41,436 bases of DNA from Candidatus Berkelbacteria bacterium CG10_big_fil_rev_8_21_14_0_10_43_13 (GTDB lineage: Bacteria; Patescibacteriota; UBA1384; XYA2-FULL-43-10; 1-14-0-10-43-13): contig PEZW01000018.1 in NCBI GenBank assembly GCA_002773985.1, forward strand, positions 98,240 to 139,675, given 5' to 3'. Position 1 is the stretch's first letter. Each line of letters starts with the position of its first letter. The notes beneath the pieces were generated by a model that did not search any database, was not told where the DNA came from, and was given only the letters and a program-made list of their open reading frames with translations. The position numbers and the translations under genes were made by a program. This document shows, one piece after another, positions 34,693 through 41,367 of this stretch.

Positions 34693-35577
34693 CTACATCC
34701 TCTTCACAAACGGGATAGCAGCCACACAGGCGAACGCCGCGATTGCGGCGATCCGCCAGAGGACGCCCAGCACGTCTCCTCCTGTCCAGCTGCCGCCGGC
34801 CACCGCACCAACGATCTTGATGATCTGGGCAACAAACACCCAGACCAAGACCAACGGCAGCCAGAACATGAAGATCCATGAGATCGTCCTGGTCCAGTCA
34901 ATGTTGACCGTCGACTGATCCTTCTGACCCCGTGTGGTGACGCTGTCGTCACCAGTCCGATCAGCCTCAGTCGGCTTGTCCATCGACTGGGCGTCTTCGG
35001 CTTGGTCCGGTGTGGTGCCTTCGGCACTTTCTGCCGGATGGGCACCCTCTCCGGTCAACTCTTGCGAGCCATCCGTGGTAGCGGCCGCCGAAGCAGCGGC
35101 GGCTGGCGCACCGTTCTGACCATTGACCCCGTTTTGGCCGGGCTGGCCGGTGGTACCAGCACCCGGAACGACCACGACCTGCTGCTGCGGTGTGGTCGTA
35201 GTAGCGGTCGGGGTCACCCCAACACTCCCATCATCCTTATCGACGACAATCGTCGGATTGAACGTGAGCTGGGGGTTGAACTCGTACACTGGAGCGCCGG
35301 GCTGATAGGTGTAAATGGGCGCACCGTACGCCACACCTGCCGGCACCGCAGCAGCAGCAGTCTGCTGAGCACGCAGATCGGCGATTGCCGCCTGCATGCC
35401 CTCCACGTCAGCCTTGGTGAAAGCGTCGTGGTACGCCTTGTCCGCCTTCGCCCTCTCGGGCGTGACGGACTCGATCGTCACCTCCGGCTTCGCCGTCGGC
35501 GCGGGGCCGTCGGCGAAGGTGGCGGTGACGAGACTCAACGCCGCGAGGGCGCTGACGAACCAACAATTGGTCTTCAT
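34693..35577 (-). CDS. GC-rich exported membrane protein with collagen-like stretch, 294 aa
   Basis: The protein has a signal peptide (residues 1-22, NCWFVSALAALSLVTATFA), a short helical part, a Tyr/Pro-rich segment (PIYTYQPGAPVYEF), a low-complexity region with collagen-like GQPGQNGVNGQNG, an acidic Thr/Glu/Asp linker, and two C-terminal transmembrane helices (about 230-255 and 270-288). Most of the chain would be outside the cell. Codon use is GC-rich like the gene at 33025, and its leader is homologous to that gene's. Ribosome binding site AAGGAAG. Function unknown. A surface structural or adhesion part is plausible (inference). Confidence 0.7.
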   Translation of the reverse strand: MKTNCWFVSALAALSLVTATFADGPAPTAKPEVTIESVTPERAKADKAYHDAFTKADVEGMQAAIADLRAQQTAAAAVPAGVAYGAPIYTYQPGAPVYEFNPQLTFNPTIVVDKDDGSVGVTPTATTTTPQQQVVVVPGAGTTGQPGQNGVNGQNGAPAAAASAAATTDGSQELTGEGAHPAESAEGTTPDQAEDAQSMDKPTEADRTGDDSVTTRGQKDQSTVNIDWTRTISWIFMFWLPLVLVWVFVAQIIKIVGAVAGGSWTGGDVLGVLWRIAAIAAFACVAAIPFVKRM

Positions 35578-35666
35578 CGAAGCTTCCTTGCGCCTACGCG
35601 GCGCAGGCGCTCACCGTCCGGAAAATCTTATGTTTCCGGAGTCAGTCGATCTGACTTTTACGGGCT

Positions 35667-35715
35667 CATCTCGAGCAAGTAGCTGTCAATATTTGACAGC
35701 TACTTGCTCGAGATG
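35667..35715 (-). repeat. Perfect 23-bp inverted repeat in the leader
   Basis: CATCTCGAGCAAGTAGCTGTCAA, three bases, and its exact complement. Its core CGAGCAAGTAG is shared with the long hairpin in the other leader (34176-34276), where the arms are interrupted by a 75-base insert. Confidence 0.85.
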
Positions 35716-35767
35716 TTTACCTATTTATACATTTTTAAGGTTCTACTTTGTCCCTGTTTTAGAAACA

Positions 35768-35858
35768 GGCGACAACGTCCTGCATAACTCTACGGGTGGA
35801 GGGGGAACCCATAGTCTCGACCCGAAGGCCAAGAATGACTACACAGGACACTATCGCC
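35768..35858 (-). ncRNA. Structured leader RNA, copy B
   Basis: This has the same fold as copy A. The main stem is GGCGAUAGUGUCCUGUGUAGU with GUUAUGCAGGACGUUGUCGCC. The variable arm is UCUUGGCC-UUCG-GGUCGAGA, an 8-bp stem of different sequence capped by UUCG. The invariant arm is CUAUGGGU-UCCCCCUCC-ACCCGUAG. The abutting hairpin is CCUGUUU-CUA-AAACAGG. Stem changes relative to copy A keep pairing while the C-rich loop is unchanged, as expected of a conserved functional RNA. Confidence 0.75.
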
Positions 35859-36144
35859 TGATATTTAGTTGGCGCCTTCTCTGGCGCAATTTATCCGTTT
35901 CTATCTGCGCCAAAGTTCTGGCGTTCGAAGGCGGAGGGGAGCCAACGAACACCAGAAACTAGCGCAGAATATAATAATAGACAAGAGTAGAAAAGTATGA
36001 ATCTATAGGTATTTATTAAAAATACTTCATAACTCTATACTGCATACTATTTTTCTTCTTTTGAATACGCCTCCTGAGACCGCCTCCTCACCCTCCGATG
36101 TGGTGAGTGAAGTCTAACCACAGAACTCCGCATTGTAACACGAT

Positions 36145-36183
36145 AAAAAAACTTTGTCAAGACATCTCGACAAAGTTTTTTTG
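36145..36183 (-). terminator. Bidirectional-type terminator after the 97-aa gene
   Basis: AACTTTGTC / GACAAAGTT stem flanked by A-tract and T-tract, so it can work on either strand. On the minus strand it closes the 37914-36203 operon. Confidence 0.8.
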
Positions 36184-36202
36184 TTGTGCTTAAATTTGGT
36201 TT

Positions 36203-36496
36203 CTACGACCCTTGTATTCGCTTACGTATATCGTCTAAATCGACCTTCTCGTTTCCTTCCCGCTCAAGCTGGTCGACTAGTTTTAAGTCTGACAATGTAG
36301 CTTCCAGACTTTCCAAATAAGCCTGATTTATCTTGGTCTTGACCCTGGCGTAGATCATAGCAAAATTCAACATTATCTCACCTCGCTCTTGCGGTGTCAG
36401 ATCAGAGTCAAAAAAACTAACCAGCATGTCTGATGCAGCATCTTTGTTTCCGGCGACTATATCTTGTTCTAATTTATCAAAGTCAATTTGCTTCAT
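36203..36496 (-). CDS. Small helical protein, 97 aa
   Basis: It is acidic, predicted all-helical (VAGNKDAASDMLVSFFDSDL, INQAYLESLEATLSDLKLVD), and has no membrane segment. Ribosome binding site CAGGAGAATAA. It follows the 464-aa gene by 23 bases and is ended by the terminator at 36145. Family not recognised. Confidence 0.6.
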   Translation of the reverse strand: MKQIDFDKLEQDIVAGNKDAASDMLVSFFDSDLTPQERGEIMLNFAMIYARVKTKINQAYLESLEATLSDLKLVDQLEREGNEKVDLDDIRKRIQGS

Positions 36497-36519
36497 TTTA
36501 TTCTCCTGATTAAATAGGT

Positions 36520-37914
36520 TTAAAGAGTGTGTTCACCGCCATCATTTGGATTTGGATCTGATGACCCTAATGATACTGGCTTCGGAGCCGAGCCTGGCGC
36601 CACAGGTGGTGTTGCCTTAGATTTAGCTGCTGCAGCCATTTGCTTTTGGTCATAACTTTCCAGTCTACTGCTGTCTTTAGCGTCAACAACAAGATTCTTT
36701 ATTTCAACTGGCGGATCCATCTTCCAACACGCTCGTTCGACCAGAAGCTTCTTAATACTATTGTTTCCTTTTGGATCGGCTGCCATTTTATCATAAATTA
36801 ACTTTAGGTTATTTAGGACAAAATCCCTAGCAGAATCAGGGTCCCGTTCATTTCCAACCCTCTCACGGCTGGTGTATTTCACCAGTAATTTTTCCATCCG
36901 ATCAAGCTGTTTGTTCCCAAGTGGAAATTGCTCAACTGCTTCACGCATCTCGACAACTAATTTCTCTTTCACAGCGTTATCCAACTGTTCTCTCATCTGT
37001 TCCCGTTCCGACCCCTGAGGAAGATAATTTATTTCGCTGTTCTCTCCTGCCTCCTCCAATGATTCAAATTGATCAAATTCTTGCTCTGCCTGGGACAAGG
37101 TTAGATTATCAGCATTGGCAATTGAATCTCTCATTCTCTTTGTGGCGATTTCCATAGCTCTAGCGATAATGCCTGTATCTGTTCCTAAATCTCTGAGAAG
37201 ATCGATTCGCATCTGCTTTGCCTCTTCTGCCAGCATTTCACGAGCCTCTTCTTTGTTTGCAATCGATTTTTCGCGGCCGATAGTGGCTGAATCAATTGCT
37301 TCTGTATTCATACGACCATTTAAAAAGCCGCTTTTGATGCCATTTGTGCGCGCTTGCCGCATCGTCGCTTTTTCCTCTGGGCTCGCAAACATTCGTCCAA
37401 TTCCTCTCTTGAATCCAGAAATTTTCGACACAGCATCAACTTCCCCCTGATATGATTCGAGATCTTTCGTTTTAGTCTTGATCTCACCCTCAATCACCCC
37501 AATTTGCTCTTTAGTTTTGTAATAGTTCGCGAGATTATCATGAATTTCCTGAAGCCGGATAGGAGCAGCTTCTAGATCTTTGACAGCTTCAGCAATAAGA
37601 AAATCCTCGATGACGTCGCCGTCTTCGCCTTGAAAAGCTTGGCTATCCAGAGTGATGCCATCAGCTTTTATTTCAGATATTAAGAAGCTTTTTACTTCTT
37701 TACCAGTCTGTTTGACATGTTGCTGTAAAAAAACCAATTGCTTATATTTCTCATTCTCTGAGTCAGCAGCACTTAGTTCTCCTCCTGGATGTTTTTCGTT
37801 ATATCTTAAAATAAATTTATTGATATCTCCGCCTGCGTTCAGAGCGGCGTCAATGTTTTCACCCTGTACCGGTTCTTCTATTATTTCTGGACCTGGTTTT
37901 TGGGTCTCAGCCAT
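36520..37914 (-). CDS. Long helical/coiled-coil protein of unknown function, 464 aa
   Basis: The protein is almost wholly helical, with coiled-coil stretches around residues 140-175 (EGEIKTKTKDLESYQGEVDA) and 200-300, and a Pro/Ser-rich disordered C-terminus. There is no signal peptide or membrane segment. Strong ribosome binding site GGGAGGGAT. It is the first gene of the minus-strand block that continues to ATPase 1. It might be a cytoplasmic scaffold for the ATPase-linked apparatus (inference from position). Confidence 0.6.
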   Translation of the reverse strand: MAETQKPGPEIIEEPVQGENIDAALNAGGDINKFILRYNEKHPGGELSAADSENEKYKQLVFLQQHVKQTGKEVKSFLISEIKADGITLDSQAFQGEDGDVIEDFLIAEAVKDLEAAPIRLQEIHDNLANYYKTKEQIGVIEGEIKTKTKDLESYQGEVDAVSKISGFKRGIGRMFASPEEKATMRQARTNGIKSGFLNGRMNTEAIDSATIGREKSIANKEEAREMLAEEAKQMRIDLLRDLGTDTGIIARAMEIATKRMRDSIANADNLTLSQAEQEFDQFESLEEAGENSEINYLPQGSEREQMREQLDNAVKEKLVVEMREAVEQFPLGNKQLDRMEKLLVKYTSRERVGNERDPDSARDFVLNNLKLIYDKMAADPKGNNSIKKLLVERACWKMDPPVEIKNLVVDAKDSSRLESYDQKQMAAAAKSKATPPVAPGSAPKPVSLGSSDPNPNDGGEHTL

Positions 37915-37996
37915 ATCCCTCCCATTCTAGATTAAATATTGACTCAATTATCTGTCACAACCACCATAAATGTCAAGAGAAAAAAGGGCGATTTTT

Positions 37997-39298
37997 TCAT
38001 TTTTCAGTCCTTAGTTCGCACATCAGATTCAGATATGTCCAGAGATTGTGTGTCGTCGTCAGTCTGTGACCGAGTATTTCGTTGCAGCGCAGGAGATGCG
38101 AGATATAAGCGCGACTAAAGCCACCTCCATCCGCCTTCGCATTAATCTTCGGCGAGATCTCGGAATTTCCCCTGCTCCAGAAATTTCCTCGACATGCTTC
38201 ACAACCACAATTTTCATCAATCGGCTTGTCATCTAGGCGATACTCACTTTTCAATAAATTTATAAGTTCGTATTCCGAATCATTTTTGGTTTTTTGTTTT
38301 TGGTTTTTGATATAAACAGATCCGTGCCGTGCTAGTCGTGTCGGCAGGACGCAGTCAAACATATCCATGCCTAGTCGTGTTGCTTTGATGATGTCGTCCG
38401 GTGTGCCAACACCCATCAGATAACGCTGTTTATCTTCCGGTAAGATCTCCCCCATCAATTTCACAATATTCCACATATCTCGCGTTTCGAAGTCAACTGC
38501 CAGTCCGCCGACAGAGTAGCCATCAAAATCAAGCTCTATCAATTCACTCGCCGACTTTCGTCGTAGATCTTCATACAAGCCACCCTGTATAATACCATGA
38601 AGCAATGGGCGTTTACTCGGTACTCGGTACTCGGTACTTGCTACTTTTTTGTCAAAATGCGCCTTCGCTCGCCTCGCCCACTCTGTTGTCAGTCGTACTG
38701 CCTCCTCAACCTCTTCTCGTGTTGCCTTTCCACTGGGACAAACATCGAGCGGCATCAGGATATCGACACCGAGATCGAGCTGAATGTCGATCACCTTTTC
38801 TGGGGTAAAGAAATGTTTACTGCCGTCGAGGTGCGAGCGAAATTCGACACCATCATCCGTGATTTTGACCATTGACTTCAATGTGTCATCCCGGCCTGTA
38901 GCTTGAGAGCCGGGATCCAGGAAGTTGTTTTGCTGTGTTTGGTTCGCCTGGATTCCCGCCTGCGCGGGAATGACAGTGTTTTTGCTGTAATTATTACCCC
39001 TTGCCAAGCTAAAAACCTGGTATCCGCCCGAATCAGTCAGGATCGGTCCATCCCAATTCATAAATTTATGCAGTCCGCCGAGACTCTTGATGTTTTTCTC
39101 GCCTGGACGCAGATAAAGGTGATAAGTGTTTGACAAGATAATTTCCGCTCCCATAGCGCGTAATTCTGCAGGCATCATCGCCTTGACACTGCCGACAGTG
39201 CCGACCGGCATGAAAAAAGGAGCACTGATCATTCCGTGAGGAGTGTACAGTTTGCCGACCCTAGTTCCATTCTTTAATTTTCGTTTTAGAACATACAT
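37997..39298 (-). CDS. tgt: tRNA-guanine transglycosylase with repeat-derived insertions
   Basis: Tgt exchanges guanine at position 34 of certain tRNAs for a queuosine precursor. Visible are SNTYHLYLRPG, DSGGYQVFSLA with catalytic Asp89, GIIQGG, GGLAVDF, LMGVGTPDDI, FDCVLPTR, and the zinc site CGCEACRG plus a later His. At 433 residues it is about 55 longer than usual. The excess lies in three places: residues about 102-143, encoded by a REP element (VIPAQAGIQ); about 205-225, near a TACTCGG repeat; and the segments before and after the zinc cysteines. All keep the frame. No Shine-Dalgarno is visible at the ATG. Confidence 0.88.
   Translation of the reverse strand: MYVLKRKLKNGTRVGKLYTPHGMISAPFFMPVGTVGSVKAMMPAELRAMGAEIILSNTYHLYLRPGEKNIKSLGGLHKFMNWDGPILTDSGGYQVFSLARGNNYSKNTVIPAQAGIQANQTQQNNFLDPGSQATGRDDTLKSMVKITDDGVEFRSHLDGSKHFFTPEKVIDIQLDLGVDILMPLDVCPSGKATREEVEEAVRLTTEWARRAKAHFDKKVASTEYRVPSKRPLLHGIIQGGLYEDLRRKSASELIELDFDGYSVGGLAVDFETRDMWNIVKLMGEILPEDKQRYLMGVGTPDDIIKATRLGMDMFDCVLPTRLARHGSVYIKNQKQKTKNDSEYELINLLKSEYRLDDKPIDENCGCEACRGNFWSRGNSEISPKINAKADGGGFSRAYISHLLRCNEILGHRLTTTHNLWTYLNLMCELRTEK
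38884..38976. repeat. REP family-1 element inside tgt
   Basis: GTCATCCCGGCC...GCCGGGATCCAGG, spacer, GATTCCCGCCTGCGCGGGAATGACAG. It is the same element as at 6699. In the tgt frame it is read as a VIPAQAGIQ...FLDPGSQATGRDD-type peptide without a stop. Confidence 0.85.
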
Positions 39299-39429
39299 TG
39301 GCTAATTTCTAAATAATGTTCAGATCCTTCGGCTACGCCTTTCGGCTTCGCTCAGGATGACAGACAGACTGTCAATTTCTAATTTCTAAGCAATATTCAA
39401 ATACCAAGCCTAAATTTTTGTATTTTATA

Positions 39430-39541
39430 GGACTTATGCACCGTAGCGCAAGCATTAGCTTGTTGGAGCTGAATTAAACAATTTGGTTGTGTGTAATCAC
39501 AGCACGCTAAAGCGTGGTCTACGAGGCTTTTGCGTAAGTCC
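39430..39541 (+). repeat. Dispersed structured element, copy B
   Basis: The ends GGACTTATGCA and TGCGTAAGTCC pair with one G-U on the plus strand. Inside are GUAG/CUAC, CAAGC-AUUA-GCUUG and CACGCU-AA-AGCGUG. It is homologous to 13061-13190 and given in the same orientation. It lies between the oppositely oriented tgt and the rplL terminator, so it is not placed as a simple leader of either. Confidence 0.6.
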
Positions 39542-39582
39542 TGTATTTTAGTATTATTTCGCGGTTTCGTGGTTATGATACC

Positions 39583-39623
39583 AAAAAGCCCCATATCCCA
39601 AAGGGAAGCCTTCGGCTCGGGGC
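39583..39623 (-). terminator. Terminator of the rplJ-rplL operon
   Basis: On the minus strand: GCCCC...GGGGC enclosing AGCC-GAAG-GCT and CCC-TTT-GGG arms, then five T. Confidence 0.6.
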
Positions 39624-39797
39624 AATTGGTATAAGTTTGTAAAGTTACTAAAGTTAGAAAGTTTATAAAGAATTTGTGAGCTCTAAGAGCCTTCTTTAAC
39701 TTTTGTTATCTTCACAAACTTTAAGAACTTTTCACTTAAGATGGGTTTATAGTCCCCACTTTATGAACTTTATGAACTTTCCACTTTATGAACTAAT

Positions 39798-40301
39798 TTA
39801 TTTCATTTCAACTGTTGCGCCGGCGGCTTCAAGCTTGGCTTTGGCAGATTCGGCATCTTCTTTCTTGGCGCCTTTGAGGATGTCTTTTGGCGCGGCGTCA
39901 ACGAGATCCTTGGCTTCTTTCAAGCCAAGGTCTGGCTTGATTTCGCGTACTGCCTTGATGACAGCAATTTTCTGAGCACCGGCAGAGGCAAGAACAACAT
40001 CAAATGCTGTCTTCTCTTCAGCTGGCTCAGCACCACCAGCCGGCTGAGCAGCGCCAACCATCGCTACAGGAGCGGCGGCGGAAACGCCGAATTTATCTTC
40101 CAAGATTTTGACCAGCTCGGCTAATTCGAGTACGGTCAATTTTTCGATAGTTTCAACTAAATCCTTGAATTTAGCAGGAACTTCTTTACCCGCCGTAGCC
40201 TTGTCGGAGGAGGGCTTGTCCTCTTTTTCCCCTACAACAACTTCGGTCTTTACTTCCGTAGCTGTTTCCTCAACAACTTCCTTTTTTTCTTCATCAACCA
40301 T
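39798..40301 (-). CDS. rplL: 50S ribosomal protein L7/L12 with acidic N-terminal extension
   Basis: This is a 167-residue protein. The last 120 are a standard L7/L12: N-terminal dimer domain ([20 protein letters not shown]), Ala/Gly hinge, and the C-terminal factor-binding domain ([30 protein letters not shown]). Ahead of this is an extra stretch of about 42 charged residues (Glu/Val/Thr/Lys-rich). The strong ribosome binding site TTAAGGAGAACAA directly before the first ATG shows the extension is translated. The stalk protein recruits translation factors. It is co-transcribed with rplJ upstream. Confidence 0.94.
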   Translation of the reverse strand: MVDEEKKEVVEETATEVKTEVVVGEKEDKPSSDKATAGKEVPAKFKDLVETIEKLTVLELAELVKILEDKFGVSAAAPVAMVGAAQPAGGAEPAEEKTAFDVVLASAGAQKIAVIKAVREIKPDLGLKEAKDLVDAAPKDILKGAKKEDAESAKAKLEAAGATVEMK

Positions 40302-40346
40302 TTGTTCTCCTTAACTTATTTTGCTTATAATTACTTAAATTGAGTC

Positions 40347-40445
40347 GTCATTCCCGCCCCGTATCAGAGTACGGGGTAAACTCCGGCGGGAATCCATTCC
40401 TTAATGTCTGTATTGCCTAGATTCCCGCCTTCGCGGGAATGACAG
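40347..40445. repeat. REP family-1 element between rplJ and rplL
   Basis: GTCATTCCCGCCCCGTATCAGAGTACGGGG...CCGGCGGGAATCCA, spacer, GATTCCCGCCTTCGCGGGAATGACAG. It is an intact version of the element interrupted at 19338. Confidence 0.8.
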
Positions 40446-40493
40446 ACATGGTTACTACTTATTATTTACAACTTACTACTTACTACTTACTGC

Positions 40494-41012
40494 TTATTGC
40501 TTATCGCTTGCGGCTTTCAGCACATTGACCAATCCTCTCAAATTTCCGGCCATCACATTGACCATACCGGAAAGCGGTGAGGCGATAGAACCAACCATTT
40601 TGGCGAGCAACTCTTCTCGTGACGGTAGTGAGGCCAGACGTGACACCATCGCGGCATCAATCATCTTGTTTTCCAAGATACCACCGAGAATTTCAATCGC
40701 CTCATTCTTTTTGGCATAGAGAGCGATCTCCTTGGCAGCGGTGACTTCATCAGTATTGGCAAATGCAATTGCGATCGGTTTTTCGAAGATAGTTTTATCA
40801 AACTCGATACCTTGCTTGGTCAAAGCAATTTTTACCAATGTGTTTTTTGCCACATTGAAAGAAACGCCTTTTTCGCGCAAGATATTCCGTAACTCTTCAG
40901 TCTCGTTTACCTTCATCCCCTTGTAGCTGACCAAAACTGCAGCTTTGACCTCAGATAATTGAGTATCGAGCTTGGAAACTATCTCTTCTTTTTTTGTTCT
41001 TGTCTTGGCCAT
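40494..41012 (-). CDS. rplJ: 50S ribosomal protein L10
   Basis: This is a 172-residue L10: basic start MAKTRTKKEEIVSKLDTQLS, VSYKGMKVNETEELRNILRE, FNVAKNTLVKIAL, and the C-terminal helix (LAKMVGSIASPLSGMVNVMA...) that binds L7/L12 dimers. Normal length. Ribosome binding site TGGAGCATC. It precedes rplL, the standard order, and a probable autoregulatory leader precedes it. Confidence 0.95.
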   Translation of the reverse strand: MAKTRTKKEEIVSKLDTQLSEVKAAVLVSYKGMKVNETEELRNILREKGVSFNVAKNTLVKIALTKQGIEFDKTIFEKPIAIAFANTDEVTAAKEIALYAKKNEAIEILGGILENKMIDAAMVSRLASLPSREELLAKMVGSIASPLSGMVNVMAGNLRGLVNVLKAASDKQ

Positions 41013-41330
41013 GATGCTCCAGAATTAAGAATATAGAATTCAGAATTAAGCTGATTGACCCGTCCTTCGCCCACGAGGGCTACGGAGGGTTTGTCCCGAG
41101 GGGACAAAAAAACTGCACTTTCGCGCAGGATTTTACAAGACAAGAGTAATTTAGTATTTAGTATTAAGTTACAAGTATATCTAGAATACTAATAACTCCA
41201 TACTTTATACTCTGTTCTTTTGTCTCTTGCGTGCTATCGCACGCATCCTGCACAAGACTTATTTGCTTCTCAACAACGCATGTGGTCTTTGGAACAGTCT
41301 TAATCTAGCAAAATTCAGTATGAATGTCAA
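41013..41330 (-). promoter_or_regulatory. Promoter and probable L10 leader of rplJ
   Basis: Promoter on the minus strand: TTGACA (41330-41325), 17 bases, TAGATT (41307-41302). The 280-nt leader begins with AAGACUGUUCCAAAGACCACA, like the L10-binding leader core that has a conserved CAAAGACC segment, followed by GUGCAGGAUGCGUGC-GAUA-GCACGC hairpins, then the terminator at 41128-41106. L10 binding here would control readthrough (known for the family, inferred here). Confidence 0.55.
41106..41128 (-). terminator. Attenuator-type terminator in the rplJ leader
   Basis: On the minus strand: CUGCGC-GAAA-GUGCAG followed by seven U, about 95 bases before the rplJ start. It lies inside the rplJ transcript, so it should act as a regulated attenuator. 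Confidence 0.7.
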
Positions 41331-41367
41331 ACATTTTTTGTGTAACTACTCTCTCACTTCATGTTTG

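Larger units (their letters stand above)
35578..36160 (-). promoter_or_regulatory. Promoter and ~550-nt leader of the 294-aa gene
   Basis: Promoter on the minus strand: TTGACA (36160-36155), 17 bases, TACAAT (36137-36132), with start near 36125. The -35 box lies inside an arm of the terminator at 36145-36183. The leader has a GGAGGGUGAGGAGGCGG segment that can fold on CUCACC, AT-rich repeats, GGCGC hairpins, the three-way-junction RNA (35768-35858), the 23-bp hairpin (35667-35715), and a GC hairpin GCGCCU/AGGCGC (35610-35590) just before the ribosome binding site. No small ORF with a good ribosome binding site stands out. Confidence 0.65.
39299..39797. other. Intergenic region between tgt and rplL
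   Basis: This holds a short REP-like word set (39320-39366, GATCCTTCGGCTACGCC...CTCAGGATGACAG), structured element copy B (39430-39541), the rplL-side terminator (39583-39623), and an AT-rich run of degenerate ACTTTATGAACTTT / AAGTTTATAAAG words (39635-39795) that are partly inverted with respect to each other. No ORF is supportable. Confidence 0.6.

Noticed and set aside
34367-34918. Plus-strand ORF of 183 aa starting GTGGAGGGGGAACCC
   Set aside because: It starts inside the structured RNA and runs antisense into the 294-aa gene. The copy B equivalent (NDYTGHYRL) is not kept in the same frame from the GTG. RNA pairing explains the conservation.
35002-35962. Plus-strand ORFs of 226 and 188 aa across the 294-aa gene and its leader
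   Set aside because: These are shadows of a GC-rich minus-strand gene that has a signal peptide, TM helices, ribosome binding site and promoter.
39430-39541. PreQ1 riboswitch for tgt
   Set aside because: The position upstream of tgt is tempting, but the homologous copy precedes rmuC, the element is much longer than known preQ1 switches, and no preQ1 pseudoknot pattern was seen.
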